Positions 11,268 through 22,065 of a stretch of DNA of 64,000 bases are shown here, one piece after another. The notes beneath the pieces are model-generated. The model saw only the letters and a program-made list of their open reading frames with translations, did no database searches and had not been told where the DNA came from. The stretch's first letter is position 1. Every line of letters begins with the position of its first letter. Position numbers and translations under genes: made by a program. This DNA comes from Tuctoria greenei (Eukaryota > Streptophyta > Magnoliopsida > Poales > Poaceae), in assembly GCA_036927565.1 (NCBI GenBank), contig JAYESD010000008.1, forward strand, positions 123,903,498 to 123,967,497. The letters run 5' to 3'.

Positions 11268-11444
11268 TGTTAAACGTGGAACAACAATGGGAAAGCGTTC
11301 AACCCTTTGTGATCGGGCCATCCGTTTTTTATAGGGTCTCAAGATTACATCTGAGGATTACATGAAGATTATATGGAAGATTCTAGAGTCTGTTACTTAA
11401 ACAAACCTCAATAGAATATGGCTACGAATCTTAACTATGAAACA
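11268..11444 (-). repeat. D 5' LTR (about 177 bp)
   Basis: On the minus strand the segment runs TGTTTCATAG ... TTTAACA and abuts the PBS. A TATA-like CCTATAAAAAACGG lies at about 11323-11336. The inner end is firm. The outer end (11444) was chosen from the matching TGTT/AACA termini and is less sure, because no second LTR is visible. Confidence 0.6.
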
Positions 11445-11763
11445 ATGATAGAGTCCTTATTTCATTCTGTAACAAACCAAAGTGGTCGTATAATGACTTG
11501 CATTCATGCTGACCATCCTATATCTAGTTTCTCTACTATTAACTACATATTGAAGGTCAGTTTTAAAGAAAGGGAGCATATCTTGTTGTCATGTACATTA
11601 TTCTTGATCACTAATCACAATGCGACACAGAGGACGGCTTGCTGTAAAGAAGGGGTGAATTATAAGAACATCAACTGCTCGGATGTGACCATATTAAATA
11701 TTTTTGAACCTAAAGGTGAATAAATTATATATTTTTATTGCCTTTGATACATATGATGAATTT
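11445..11763. other. Unassigned sequence
   Basis: AT-rich sequence between D and the gypsy tail F. An ORF of about 100 codons crosses it (11418-11723), but it starts inside the D LTR and has no recognisable domain. Confidence 0.5.
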
Positions 11764-11820
11764 TCGCTACACCATAAATCATGTTCATTTTCAGAGCTAC
11801 TTACATAGATCAAGCAAGTT

Positions 11821-12051
11821 TTGAATCCATGGAATCATGGAGGACAAGAAAAGTTGGTTGGGGACCTTAAAGTCTTGAAGAAAATTTATGAGAATGCATA
11901 TAAGCTAGATCTGTCTGCAGATTTCGGGGTTAGTCTCGCATTTAATATTGCATATTTGAAGCCATATTTGGGAGAAGAGGACGAGCTTGAGTCGAGGATG
12001 ACTCAAATGCAAGAAGTGGACGACGATGAGGACATCATGAGATACTTGTAA
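11821..12051 (+). pseudogene. pol: F integrase C-terminal fragment
   Basis: The frame contains KIYENAYKLDLSADFGVSLA, then NIAYLKPYLGEEDELESR and an acidic DDDEDI end. This is the usual C-terminal block of grass gypsy polyproteins (NAYKIDLP ... DLKPYLG ... DEDI). Nothing upstream of it is left, so it is a fragment without a catalytic domain. Confidence 0.75.
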
Positions 12052-12709
12052 AGGGTCTTGGGGGCGTGGAGGACTAGAAAAGATGTCAACTTCAAGTTGG
12101 TGGTGGAACCCAATCTAAGTTCTAGTCCAACTCGGAACCCAAGAGCACCTCCTTTTAAAACGGACGCCCAAGACAAATATGGACTCCATTTTGGATGTTG
12201 TACATATATATGGAAAGCTAGGAGGATGATCTTTCCCATGGAACTGGTCTCACATCAAATATCCATTGGAGCTGATGGGAATCATCTAAACAAAATCGAG
12301 TTAGGAATCTAACAGCAAGTTGGGCCATTTGGCCTTGTATCGAGTCCAAAACCATTATATTCGTGTATTAGAGTTAGGTTATGACTCCAGCACCCCTAGG
12401 GTCATCCCTCCACCTTCTTATAGCCCCTAACTCCGCTAGAAACACTTGGGTTTTGTTTGTTGAAAGTTTAGCTCCTGCTACTTCCTTATAGACGAGTGTG
12501 TCGACTAGACCATATATTCTACTTGTTAAGAACCCCACATATGTTGATTTGAGTTACCTCTTCATATTTTCTTGATAGTTCTTCGATTGCTTACTAGAAT
12601 TATCCTAGTGGTCTGGTTGATTATGCTCCAGATCACGTGATCAACCTTGGACATGATGTATTGGTTGCTAAGGCGCAACACCCTTGGAGGTTGTAGTCGG
12701 GCCATGACT

Positions 12710-12714
12710 GTCTC
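12710..12714. repeat. Left target-site duplication of A (GTCTC)
   Basis: GTCTC directly before the LTR start matches 52243-52247 directly after the other LTR. Confidence 0.93.
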
Positions 12715-12968
12715 TGTCGAAGTGTTAATGTGACACTTCCCCCAGATCTGGTAAGGAGAAGCCCGCGGAGGTTCTTTGTTCGGCAGGGCATAGGCCTCAA
12801 TCAAGTGTGCTAGCAGATGAGAATATGAGACGGAGGTTTTTACGTGGTTCGGGCCGCATGGAGCATAACACCCTACTCCAGAGTGGATAGAATTGCTAGT
12901 ATGTGTGTATGCGTGTGTATGATGTGGGGATTCGATCTCTGGTTCCCTTGTAATGGTGGCAGTCCGGG

Positions 12969-12977
12969 CCTTTTATA
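12969..12977 (-). promoter_or_regulatory. TATA box in A 3' LTR
   Basis: Minus strand TATAAAAGG. The matching site in the 5' LTR (51229-51237) reads TATAACGGG, so the LTR copy that would drive A has lost its TATA box. Confidence 0.6.
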
Positions 12978-13385
12978 GACAAGGCCAGATGCCTTACAAG
13001 TGGGGTCCCGGGGCCCGACAGGTGGTCCCAGGCATGATCTTATCCTAATGATCTAAGGCTTCTCCCATAAGCTTCCTCTGACCGTGGCTTTGAAGACTCG
13101 TTGTCTTGTTGTCCTTTGTCAGTAGCCCATGCGCCGTTGCTGACATTGGCAAGGGATTTCCCGTCCAACTGTCTCTGTCACCGTAATCTACCCACTTGGT
13201 GGAGTGGGATAGGCCCGCGACGTCTTCACTGTGATGTGATTGGTCGCAATAGTACCTGACATTAGGCGTGAGCCGCACCATGCGTCTGGGGAAGCCGCGT
13301 ATCTTCAATCCTTGAAAGGGACAAGGCGCACCGCCCTCTTAACTCCTGCGTCCCTCCGTCCAGAGCAAGTGGTTGGACTATGTGA

Positions 13386-13790
13386 CAGCTCAGGAGCTCA
13401 CCTGTGCAGAGGAGGTCAGGTCCCGCCTTGCGGACCACGTGGCAGCTCGAGAGCTCATCTCTATGGAGGAGGCTAGGTTCTGTCCTGCTGGACACATGGC
13501 GGTGTCGGGAGCTCACCTCTGTAGAGGGGGTCAGGTCCCACCTTGCGGACCACGTGGCAGCTCGGGAGCTCATCTCTGCGGGGGAGGCTAGGTCCCGTCC
13601 TGCTGGCCACGTGGTGGTGCCGGGAGCTCACCTTCGCGGAGGATGTTATGTCCCGCCTTGCTGGACATGTGGCAGCGCTGAAGCTCACCCATATGGGAGG
13701 TGGCCCGTGTTATGTCTTGGTCCACGTGGCAGCTCCAGATCCCTTTCTCACGGGGAGGAGGATTCCCTACCTGCTAGATACGTGGTTACC
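13386..13790. repeat. 57-bp tandem repeats with G-boxes in A LTR
   Basis: About seven diverged units follow the pattern GGAGCTCACCTCTG, then GGTCAGGTCCCGCCTTGC, then GGACCACGTGGCAGCTC. Most units carry a CACGTG G-box or a one-base derivative (near 13434, 13492, 13547, 13604, 13662, 13720). G-boxes bind plant bZIP and bHLH factors. Repeats in U3 could act as an LTR enhancer, which is inference. ORFs across this array are repeat artefacts. Confidence 0.8.
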
Positions 13791-13986
13791 TGGGGGCTCA
13801 TCTCAAAAGGGGATGCTGAGCTTCTCCTTCGGGCTTCTTGCAGATATCCTGGACCACCCATCTAAGGCTGATGGGTCCGGTTCTTTTGAACACGTGGCGC
13901 CCTCAGACCCCGCCTCTACTGGGAGGCGAGGTACCTTGGCGGCTCTAGCTTGTGCATGAGGTTACCCGGTATGCCGGGTACCGACA

Positions 13987-14303
13987 GTGGCTCCTAGGTC
14001 TACCTTGGGAGGAGGCGACAAGCCCGAGGGTGGAGCCCTATCCTACTTTCCCCGCGCGGCCTTTTAATTTAGTCTTGATCGGTCGATGCGGTGAACGGCT
14101 CGGCTGCTGTGATCATGCGTCCCTCTCTGATTCAGGGGTCATGGCGATGGAATCTTTGCTTGCTGCGACAATATTGCCATGGTTCCCAAGGCGCCTGCTG
14201 CACTTCTGCTGCTTTGACTTCCGCCTTTATGGGAACCGCCGGGTTGTCTTTTCAGGCGGAGAACTGCTCGGATCGATTTTTCTGACGGGGGATCTGGGCC
14301 CAT
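13987..14303. other. A region between 3' LTR and antisense gene
   Basis: This holds the expected polypurine position of A. The minus strand reads CTAGGAGCCAC before the LTR start, close to AAGGAGGCCAC in front of B's 3' LTR (27347-27357), but it is not a strong purine run. The rest is probable 5' leader of the plus-strand gene. Confidence 0.5.
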
Positions 14304-15176
14304 TTGTCATGGACGCTGTGGTACATGCCGTTGATTCGGAGCCCGCTCAAATTTGCACGGTGCGCCCAAATGCCACTATGGTGCTTTATAGGGGTACCTT
14401 TGTGCACAATGGAGGTTCCTTCCTTCCGCACGCCCCGAGCATTCGAGCCTTCGTCTTCCTCCTTGAGCGTCGACCCACCCTTGAGGTTCTCGACCCCTGA
14501 TCTAATGGATTCAACCATGCCTCCTTCCTTGATGGAGGATGTCTCACCCGTGAGGCGGCTTTTTGGCTGGGAGGACGAGGAGCGATGGGACCTGATCCAT
14601 CCCGGCTCCCTACCACTGGAGTTGGGGGATAAGGAGATTGTCTTCTTCCACGTGTACGCATGCTCGAGGTTCATCCCTCATGTTTCCTCCTTCCTGGTGA
14701 CACTCCTGGAAGTCCTTGGGCTCCAACTTCATCACTAGTTGCCGAACTCTCTGGTGGTGGCGGCGGTGTTCTCGCATTTCTGCGAGATGTTCCTCGGCGT
14801 GTATCCGAGTGTGTCGGTGTTTCGGCAGTTCTTCATGCTGAGGCGGACCAGGAAGAAGAACAAAGCCAACTTCCTCGGCGGCTACTACTTCCAGCATCGG
14901 GCCAACAGCCCCTTCAAGTACATCACACCACTCTCCTCGGTGAAGTGGTCCAATTTGAGGAAGGATTGGGTGATCGTACAAGTCGATGCCCACGACCGCA
15001 TGGTTATGCCTACCGGGTGGGCAACGATTAGGAGGGAGACCTGGGAGGAGCGGCTGGAGTTGGAGCAGTCCTACACCTCAATAATGGATAGGATCCAATT
15101 CCTGGCGGATCATGGTCTGTCGGAGTTGACGGTGATGGCGGACTTCGTCTGTCAACGCCTGGCTCCCCTTCAGCAC
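14304..15176 (+). pseudogene. A antisense gene, 5' part (gypsy-type transposon domain), cut by B
   Basis: This gene reads opposite to A's gag. From the ATG at 14304 the frame reaches a conserved domain, FFHVYACSRFIPHVSSFL, an in-frame TAG at 14736-14738, then FRQFFMLRRTRKKNKANFLG, YYFQHRANSPFKYI and WSNLRKDWVIVQ. The same domain occurs in B (26268-26819) and resembles the Pfam family called putative gypsy type transposon (Transposase_28, from memory). The frame runs into the TSD (...LQH) at 15176 and resumes at 28221 beyond B. Function is unknown. Antisense extra ORFs are known in Tat-lineage plant elements. The exact start is uncertain; 14511 is an alternative ATG. Confidence 0.75.
15172..15176. 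repeat. Left target-site duplication of B (AGCAC)
   Basis: AGCAC here matches 28221-28225 just after B. Confidence 0.9.
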
Positions 15177-16040
15177 TATCGGTACCCTGCGTACCGAATA
15201 CCCCTTGGGACTGCAAACAGAGCAAAGGAACTTCACCTATCTGAGTTGAAGTTCCCTGAAGGCCCCACGTGTCATACAGAACCGGACCTGCCTCCCTTCT
15301 ATGGTTAGTCCCTGTGCTGCCACGTGTATCCTGCAACCGAAGCTACATCCCACACATGGGATAGCTCCGAGCTAAATACCTGTGCGGCACCCCCAGACCT
15401 AACCCCTTATAGAGAGAAGCTCTAGTACTGACACATGTACAACAGCACCGGACCTACCCGTCAAAGACGGTAAGCTCTGGAGCTGCCACGCGTCCAACCG
15501 CCGGACCTTCAACTTCAACAAACAAACTGGTGGACCCCCAACGGCTCGGACCTTCAAGGGACAATCAAGGACTTCAAGTCCCGATTAAGTGTCATTAATA
15601 CCATCTTAATGACACACGATCGGAGGGCCCTTAACACCAGTAACAGCACTGTCAAGGCACTTTACCACACTATTAAGGGTAATTAAGCTCATTAATTGTG
15701 TATTAAGCATCAGTAACCGCCAGGGCCACATGTCGGGCCAGGCTAACGATGTAACGACCAGTCCTTGTACTATAAAAGGACTGGCCGAGCGATACACAGG
15801 GGGACTCCTGGAGATTCTTCTAGACTCGGCTCTGACACACGCTCACAAGTGCTCAGACGCTCAATACAACAACTACACACCCTGTGGAGTAGGGTATTAC
15901 GCTTAGGCGGCCCGAACCACGTAAATACTTGTGTCAACTTGCCATCATGTTCTGAATCTGTGCGTGCCCACAACCGAACTACAAACTCTGCGGGCAGCAA
16001 CCGGTAGTACCGGGAGAATTGCCAGAACCAAACTTCGACA
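15177..16040 (+). repeat. B 5' LTR (864 bp)
   Basis: Over 216 gap-free nt (15191-15406 against 27372-27587) I count 18 mismatches with the other LTR. A TATA box, TATAAAAGG, lies at 15771-15779. It ends CTTCGACA directly before the PBS. Confidence 0.92.
15771..15779 (+). promoter_or_regulatory. TATA box in B 5' LTR
   Basis: TATAAAAGG, conserved at 27952-27960 in the 3' LTR. It is the likely core promoter for B transcription. Confidence 0.7.
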
Positions 16041-16041
16041 G

Positions 16042-16060
16042 TTGGCGCGCCAGGTAGGGG
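16042..16060 (+). promoter_or_regulatory. B primer binding site region
   Basis: TTGGCGCGCCAGGTAGGGG lies one base after the 5' LTR, where the tRNA primer would pair. The same core is found in A on the minus strand. I do not name the tRNA. Confidence 0.7.
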
Positions 16061-16076
16061 CGCCCGAAATTCAAAC

Positions 16077-17489
16077 ATGGTGAACTCTGCTGCTGGATCG
16101 TCCAATGGCAACCCTGCTATGCTACCTGCTGGAGGCATTCTCTCCAACATGTAGCAGTCAGTAGGTGATGTGGCTCTAGCATGAGTCATGCCATCGCCGC
16201 CACCATCCGCACCGGCTAATCAAGCTGGATAGTGGGATGGGGCATCTGTGTCGGTTACTGCATCGGCGAACAACAATCCTGAACACGCGCTCCATGCTCC
16301 GCGTGGTCTTCTCCAACGTCCACCACCTCCAAGAGCATCCCAGGGTGCAATGGAGCAGTGGAGGGCTGATGTGGAACATTTGGTTGCAGCAGCAGCCGAT
16401 CGCATCATCAACCAAGGTCCTCCCCTCTCGGGGCAGGCCCCATCGCAGCATCGGACCGTGTCAGGTAGACTTGGTCTGCACACTTCACAACATAGGAGGC
16501 GTGCAGTGTCTCAACAGGCGACGTCGCTGTCTTCCGGGGCGCGACGCACCCATACGGTAACCAGGCTTTCAACTCACGACCTCCGGGCGGAGCTTGATCG
16601 CCGTTACTGTCAACAGGACGGTCGCGTCCATATCGAGCAAGCTCGCAAGAGGCGAGAGGCTCGGAACAGCCCTGCTCCCGAGGGAGTAGGAGGATGCTGT
16701 TCTGCCCTGGCCATGCACCTACGCATGGTCAGATGGCCGCAGAAGTTCCGGCCTCACTTGCCGGAGAAATTTGACGGGACTGTTAATCCCGCTAAGTTTC
16801 TCCAAATCTACTCCACCGCAATCCTTGCGGCTGGAGGCAATGAGGCCGTAATGGCCAATTGTTTCCCCGTGGCTTTGACTGGGATCGCCAGGTACTGGTT
16901 CATGAGCCTTCCGCCCGACTCCATCCACAATTGGGCGAAACTATGCCAACAGTTCACCGCAAATTTCAGAAGTTCATACACCCGACAAGGCACCGAACTG
17001 GACCTTTTTGCTGTCAAGAAGAAGGGGGGAGAGTCCCTGCGATCCTTCATCCAGAAGTTCTCCCAGGTACAAAACACCATACCTTCTATCTCAAGCGCTT
17101 CTGTTATTATGGCATTTAGAAAGGGCGTACGAGACAAGAAGATGCTGGAGAAGCTGGCGACCAAGGAAGTCACCAGCATCACGGAACTCTTCAGCTTGGC
17201 AGACAAGTGCGCCAAAGCTGCGAAGGGCCGTGAAATGCTCTCCCAACCACTTCCTGAGGACAATAAAAAGTCCTCCAAGGGAGAAGCCACTAACTCCGAG
17301 AGTGGCAAGAAGAAGAAAAAGTCCAACGGCAAGAAAAAGCCGTCGTTCGGCACACCTATTGCTGCAGCTCCGAGTGGCCGTGGGCCACGCCCTGAGAAAC
17401 GACCTCGGCCATCGTCTGAAGACGGAGGCAACTCCAAGATGTGGTGTCCTATACACAAGACGAACATCCACAACCTGGAAGGCTGCTGA
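16077..17489 (+). pseudogene. gag: B gag, three early stops
   Basis: The frame opened by the ATG at 16077 (MVNSAAGSSN) is the frame of the long ORF 16248-17489. In-frame stops lie at 16152, 16182 and 16230. The core contains the retrotransposon gag pattern: RPHLPEKFDGTVNPAKFLQI, YWFMSLPPDSIHNWAKLCQQ, LRSFIQKFSQ and AFRKGVRDKKMLEKLATKEV. A basic Lys-rich stretch follows. The end has a CPIHKTNIHNLEGC motif of C-x2-H-x4-H-x4-C type. A stop at 17487-17489 precedes the continuing frame. Gag forms the particle. The close match to A's gag supports kinship. Confidence 0.88.
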
Positions 17490-18210
17490 GAGGTCCAGAA
17501 CCTTGCCGAGTGCTACAACAAGCATCGGGAAGAAGTTCCTTTCCGTCAAAGGGAACGAAAACAAAAAGTTGGCGAAGCTATAGTTTAAGAGGAGTTAGGC
17601 TTTTAGGACCCCAAAAAGGTCCTGAAGGCTGTTTACACCTCCGTTGATGAAGACTCCAACGTCTCCGACAACGAGCGTCGAGAGACCATGAACACCATCT
17701 TTGGTGGTTCGTGATATCACCTTCCGCCGTGTCCTCAAGACAATGCGGCGGGACATGGCCTTTGTAGCTCCCACTGCTAGGATAGAGCCGCACCGGAAGT
17801 GGATGAACACTGCCATCACTTTCAATGCTTTAGACTGCCCTTGGAACATGATCGGAGCTGGCCAACTTCCATTGATGGTATCTTCAACCATCAACAACAT
17901 CCGACTCCACCATGTAATGGTGTACGGAGGTTCGGGGCTGAACCTCATAAGCTTCAAAGCTTTCGTCAAGCTTCAGCTCCGACCTTCGGATCTTCGCCCC
18001 TCCCGACCTTTCTCTGGAGTAGGTCCGGGGGCCATAACTCCAGTCGGTGTCATAACTCTCCCGGTGACCTTCGGGACTCGTGAGAATTACCGCACTGAGA
18101 AGTTGGTCTTCGACATGGCGCAGATCAAATTACCATTCATCGCCATCTTGGGCAGACCAACCTTGTACAAGTTCATGGCTGCTGCTCACTATGGCTATTT
18201 GGTGTTGTAG
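17490..18210 (+). pseudogene. B gag end and aspartic protease, catalytic Asp replaced
   Basis: A frame starting near 17701 carries the Tat-type protease fold: a TFNALDCPWNMIGAGQLP lead, the active-site region HHVMVYGGSGLNLISF (about 17909-17956), and the flap and end GRPTLYKFMAAAHYGYLVL. The usual core is DGGSSLNLL. Here Tyr stands in place of the catalytic Asp, so it would not cleave. The stretch between 17490 and 17700 is gag tail with stops and a frameshift. Confidence 0.8.
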
Positions 18211-19430
18211 ATGCCAACACCAGCAGGTGTTCTCTGGATCCGTGGAGATCGCACCGTTGAATTCACTGCTCTGGAAGAACTCCACGCGCTTGCTACAACG
18301 CAGGAGGAAGAATCCGGAAAGGAGCAAGCTCCGAAACCCCCAAGCATTCGTCATCGAGGCTCAACCTCCGCACCTCGTGTGCAGCCAAGCGGCGACACCG
18401 ACATCCCCATCAAAGTCATCCAAATTGGTTCCAATGCCGCTCAGACCACCCGTATATCGAGAGGTCTGAATGACGAATAGGAACTCACGCTCATCACTTT
18501 CCTCCGAGCTAATGTCGATGTGTTTGCCTGAAAACCGTCACAAATGCTTGGGATCCCTAGGGAAGTGATCGAGCACAATCTGAAGATTTATCCCAACGCT
18601 CGTCCTGTACATCTGAAGCCTCGGAAGCAATTAGTAGAGCGACAAAACTTCATACGTCAAGAAGTGAAGAAGTTGCACGAAGCTAGATTCATCTGAGAAG
18701 TCTTCCACCCAAAATGGCTGGCAAACCCAGTCATTGTACCCAAGGCCGGCGGGAAGCTTCTAATGTGTATCGACTACACTACACTCAATAAGGCATGTCC
18801 AAAAGATCCATTCCCACTACCTAGAATAGATCAGATAGTGGATTCCACCTCCGGGTGTGAATTATTGTGTTTCCTAGATGCATATTCTAGGACCATCAAA
18901 TCAGAATGTCTAGGGAAGATGAAGAGCATACTTCCTTCATCACAGTAGATGGATTATATTGTTACACTGCCATGCCATTCGGTCTCAAAAACGCTACTTC
19001 AACGTTTGTACGAGCTATGTACAAAATTTTGGAGAGCTTATTAGAGATGTAGTGGAAGTGTACCTCGATGACATCGTCGTCAAGATCAAGAATAAGGAGT
19101 CATTCCTTGAGACCTTGCAAGGTATCTTCGACAAGTTGCGAGTCACACGCACGAAGCTGAACCCGGACAAGTGTGTCTTCAGGGTTAGCTCCGGAAAGCC
19201 TCTTGGATTCTTAGTGAACCACCAAGGAATAGAAGCAAATCCGGCGAAGATTAAAGCTATTGAAGACATGCGACCACCAGCTCGCATCAAGGACGTTCAG
19301 AAGCTGACTGGATGTCTAGCTGCCCTCAGCCGATTCATCTCAAGACTGGTGGAACGGGCGCTACCCTTCTTCAAGTTATTGAGGAAGTCCAGACCATTTC
19401 AATGGTTTGAAGAAGCAGAGAAGGCATTCT
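18211..19430 (+). pseudogene. pol: B reverse transcriptase, degraded
   Basis: The linker after protease (18211-18480) is followed by an RT with PVIVPKAGGKLLMCIDYTTL, then CPKDPFPLPRIDQIVD, AMPFGLKNATSTFVRAMYK and the catalytic YLDD at 19061-19072. Stops lie near 18478, 18529, 18694 and 18946. Two frame changes occur around 18890-19040. The C-terminal connection part (FRVSSGKPLGFLVNHQGIEA, LTGCLAALSRFISR) is open to a TAG at 19430-19432. All four YLDD residues remain, but the ORF is broken. Confidence 0.85.
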
Positions 19431-20905
19431 AGGAGCTGAAGCAGCTCCTCACCACTCTACCAACCTTGGTAGCTCCGAATCCTGGTGAGCCACTTCTGCT
19501 TTACATTTCGGCAACTTACGAAGTTGTCAGCATGGTCCTGGTTGCGGAAAGACCAGAACCATCTCCAGTTCAGGAATCCAGACCCCTTCGAGAGGGTCCG
19601 GAGATACCTGAAGACGAGTCTGGGTCCTAGCTCCCAGACTCGGATCCTCAAGGCGAGATGCCAGAGGAACCACCTCCTTCGAGTGGGGGAGTCACTATTA
19701 CTGAACAAGAAGATTCAAGCCCCTACGGGAAGGTCCGTATCACTTCAGAAGAAGCTCCGGGTTTCTCAAGCAGGAACCCAGAGGTCCCCGAACAAGGTCC
19801 AGACCCCTCCGGGAGGGTTCGGGTTGATGAGGAGGAAGCTCTGGGCCCCTTCGGGAGGTTCCAGACAGTCCAATGCCCAGTGTACTTCATCAACGAAGTA
19901 CTCCATGATGCCAAGACTCGGTACCCGGAGGTGCATAAGCTGCTCTATGCAGTTCTTATTGCTTCTAGGAAGCTCCAACACTACTTCCAAGCTCATAAGA
20001 TTTAAGTGGTAACTTCTTATCCACTGCGTGCAATCTTTCATAACCCCAACTCTACTGGGAACATTGCAAAATGGGCAGCGGAATTGGCTGAGTTTGACCT
20101 TGAATTCGTCCCAAGAATAGCGGTCAAGAGTCAAGCATTGGCGGACTTAATGGCGGAATGGACCCCCTCTCCATCAAATCCTGGGGGGGGCAGTGAGCAG
20201 AAGCTAGAACCCAAGGTTGCGGTTTTCACCGAGCCTCACTGGACTCCCTACTTCGATGGCTCCGCGCAGAAGCAAGGGGCCAGAGCTAGAGTCCTTCTCC
20301 TCGCTCCGATCGGGGAGAAGTTCTAATACATGGTTCACCTTGACTTCAAGGCGACCAACAACATGGCGGAGTATGAAGCACTAATCTATGGGCTCAAGGT
20401 GGCACCATCATATGGTGTCAAGCAGCTGTTGGTAAAGGGTGACTCGTAGCTCATCATAAAACAAGTCAAAGGTGAATGCTGCTGCAACAACCCTCAACTA
20501 GCTGCATATCTACTTGAAGTCTAGAAGCATCAGAAGGACTTCGACGTCCTGGATCTTTGCCATATCCAGCGTCTCAACAACACTGAAGCTGACGAACTCT
20601 CGACGAAAGCTTCAACCGGAGCTCCGACTCCCGATGGAACCTTCATCCGGAGATTGTCGAGACCAACAGCTCAGCCTGCCGAACTGAGCGAAGGGGGCGA
20701 GACCAGCACCTCGAAGCTGGCGGTCCCGATGGCCCTGTTACCATGGCGTCCATCAAGGGTCGTAGGTGCTGCAGGAAGCTCCGAGCAACCCAGCACGCAA
20801 GACTCAAATCCTCAAGTTAGCTCCGATGCATGGATCTCGGAGATCCAGAGCTACTTGAAAGACAATTTCCTTCCTGAAGATAATGTATCTGCTGACCGGA
20901 TAGTA
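19431..20905 (+). pseudogene. pol: B dual RNase H region with a long repeat-like insert
   Basis: The first RNase H begins PLLLYISATYEVVSMVLVAE and continues, after an insert, CPVYFINEVLHDAKTRYPEV and KLQHYFQAHK. The insert (about 19555-19857, roughly 100 codons) is Pro/Gly/Glu-rich with repeated PSGRVR-like units. In relatives I know, this loop is only some 10-15 residues. The second, archaeal-type RNase H follows at about 20245-20610 (TPYFDGS, NNMAEYEAL, VKGDS, NTEADELSTKAS), with all four acidic positions visible. In-frame stops occur at 19628, 20003, 20324, 20447 and 20522. Two RNase H domains are typical of the Tat lineage. Confidence 0.8.
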
Positions 20906-20925
20906 TGATTGGCTAAAAGATACAC

Positions 20926-22065
20926 ATGATAGAAGGGGATCTCTACCGGCGTGGTGCCGACGGCATCCTAATGCGGTGCATTACAAGGGAAGAAGGTTGC
21001 GAGCTCCTCGCAGAAATCCATGGAGGCGAGTTTCTAAACCACGCGTCTTCCCGCACGCTGGTCGGTAAAGCGTTCCGACATGGTTTTTACTGGCCTAAAG
21101 CACTCCAGGATGCAACTGCGCTAGTGAAGAAATGTGAAGCATGCCAGTTCCATGCAAAGCAAGTTCACACACCAGATCAACCTCTACAAATGATACCTCC
21201 TACATGGCCATTCGCTGTGTGGGGGATGGATATCTTGGGACCTTTCCCAAGAGCCATCGAAGGTTACAAGTTCCTGTACGTTGCCATCGACAAGTTCACC
21301 AAGTGGCCAGAAGCAACTCCAGTTATGACAATAAACAAGCAATCAACTATCAACATCTTGCAGTCCATCGTATGCAGATTTGGAGTCCCAAACAAGATCA
21401 TAACTCATAACGGGACCCAATTCACAAGATCTGCATTCCAAGGATATTGCAAAGACATCGACATTTAAGTCAGCTACGCTTCTGTAGCTCACCTGGCAAG
21501 CAATGGCCAAGCTGAGAGAGCAAATGCAGAAATCCTAAAAGGACTCAAGACACGCACATATGAGCACCTGAAAAAACATGGAGCCAACTGGATTGAAGAG
21601 ATTCCGCCCACATTGTGGGCCAACAGGACAACTCCAAACCGGTCAACTGGAGAGACACCCTTCTTCCTGGTGTATGGAGCTGAAGTAGTCCTTCCTCCAG
21701 AAATCACCTTGGGGTCGCTCCGGGTCCTGACCTTCGACGATGCCACGCAGGACCAGCTCCGGCGTGAAGACCTTGACCTCATTGAAGAGGGAAGGTGCCG
21801 AGCAGCTGTTTGGAATGCCCGATACCGTCAAGCTCTTCGGCGCTATCACCAAAGGCATGTTCACAGCCAACAACTCGAGGAAGGCGATCTGGTGATACGG
21901 AGAATAGAAACTAGAGAAGGGTTAAACAAACTCTACCCCAGCTCGGAAGGACCCCTCCGAGTGATCAAAGTATCCCTTCCCGGATGCATTCGGTTGGCAA
22001 CCGAGGATGGGACACCTCTCCCTAATCCTTGGAACATTGAGCACCTCCGTAAGTTCTACGCTTAA
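20926..22065 (+). pseudogene. pol: B integrase, second catalytic Asp changed to His
   Basis: The N-terminal zinc-binding HHCC domain is present (HGGEFLNHASSR, then CEACQFHAKQ). Core motifs are WGMDILGPFPRA (first Asp), ITHNGTQFTRSAF where TDNGTQF is usual (second Asp is His), and SNGQAERANAEIL (Glu). A stop at 21466-21468 interrupts between the second and third motifs in the same frame. The C-terminal domain reads EEGDLVIRRIE and NPWNIEHLRKFYA and ends at 22063-22065. I see no chromodomain, which fits Tat rather than chromovirus. The His change plus the stop make it inactive. Confidence 0.88.

Larger units (their letters stand above)
9479..11444 (-). mobile_element. Element D: minus-strand Ty1/copia remnant
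   Basis: Reading the minus strand from 11444 gives a short LTR, a primer binding site, gag, zinc knuckle, protease, GAG-pre-integrase and the start of the integrase. The integrase frame is cut at 9479 by the 3' LTR end of element E. The rest of pol and the other LTR of D must lie left of E, outside the window. D is therefore older than E. All reading frames are broken. Confidence 0.85.
11764..12714 (+). mobile_element. Element F: tail of a Ty3/gypsy element
   Basis: The coding remnant at 11821-12051 matches the C-terminal end of gypsy integrase polyproteins. The following 660 bases have no ORF and look like gypsy 3' UTR and LTR sequence. F stops at 12714, where element A was inserted. I could not find its continuation right of A (after 52247) by eye. 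Confidence 0.5.
12715..13986 (-). repeat. A 3' LTR (1272 bp)
   Basis: It pairs with 50985-52242. Over a gap-free 246-nt stretch (13741-13986 against 51997-52242) I count 27 mismatches. The minus-strand TATA box TATAAAAGG is intact at 12969-12977. An internal tandem array of about 57-bp units lies at 13386-13790. Confidence 0.93.

Noticed and set aside
11418..11723. 101-codon ORF right of element D
   Set aside because: It begins inside D's LTR, has no recognisable domain and no promoter evidence.
13240..13959. Overlapping ORFs on both strands in A's LTR, also at 51487-52194
   Set aside because: They come from the 57-bp repeat (a multiple of three) and lack any domain.
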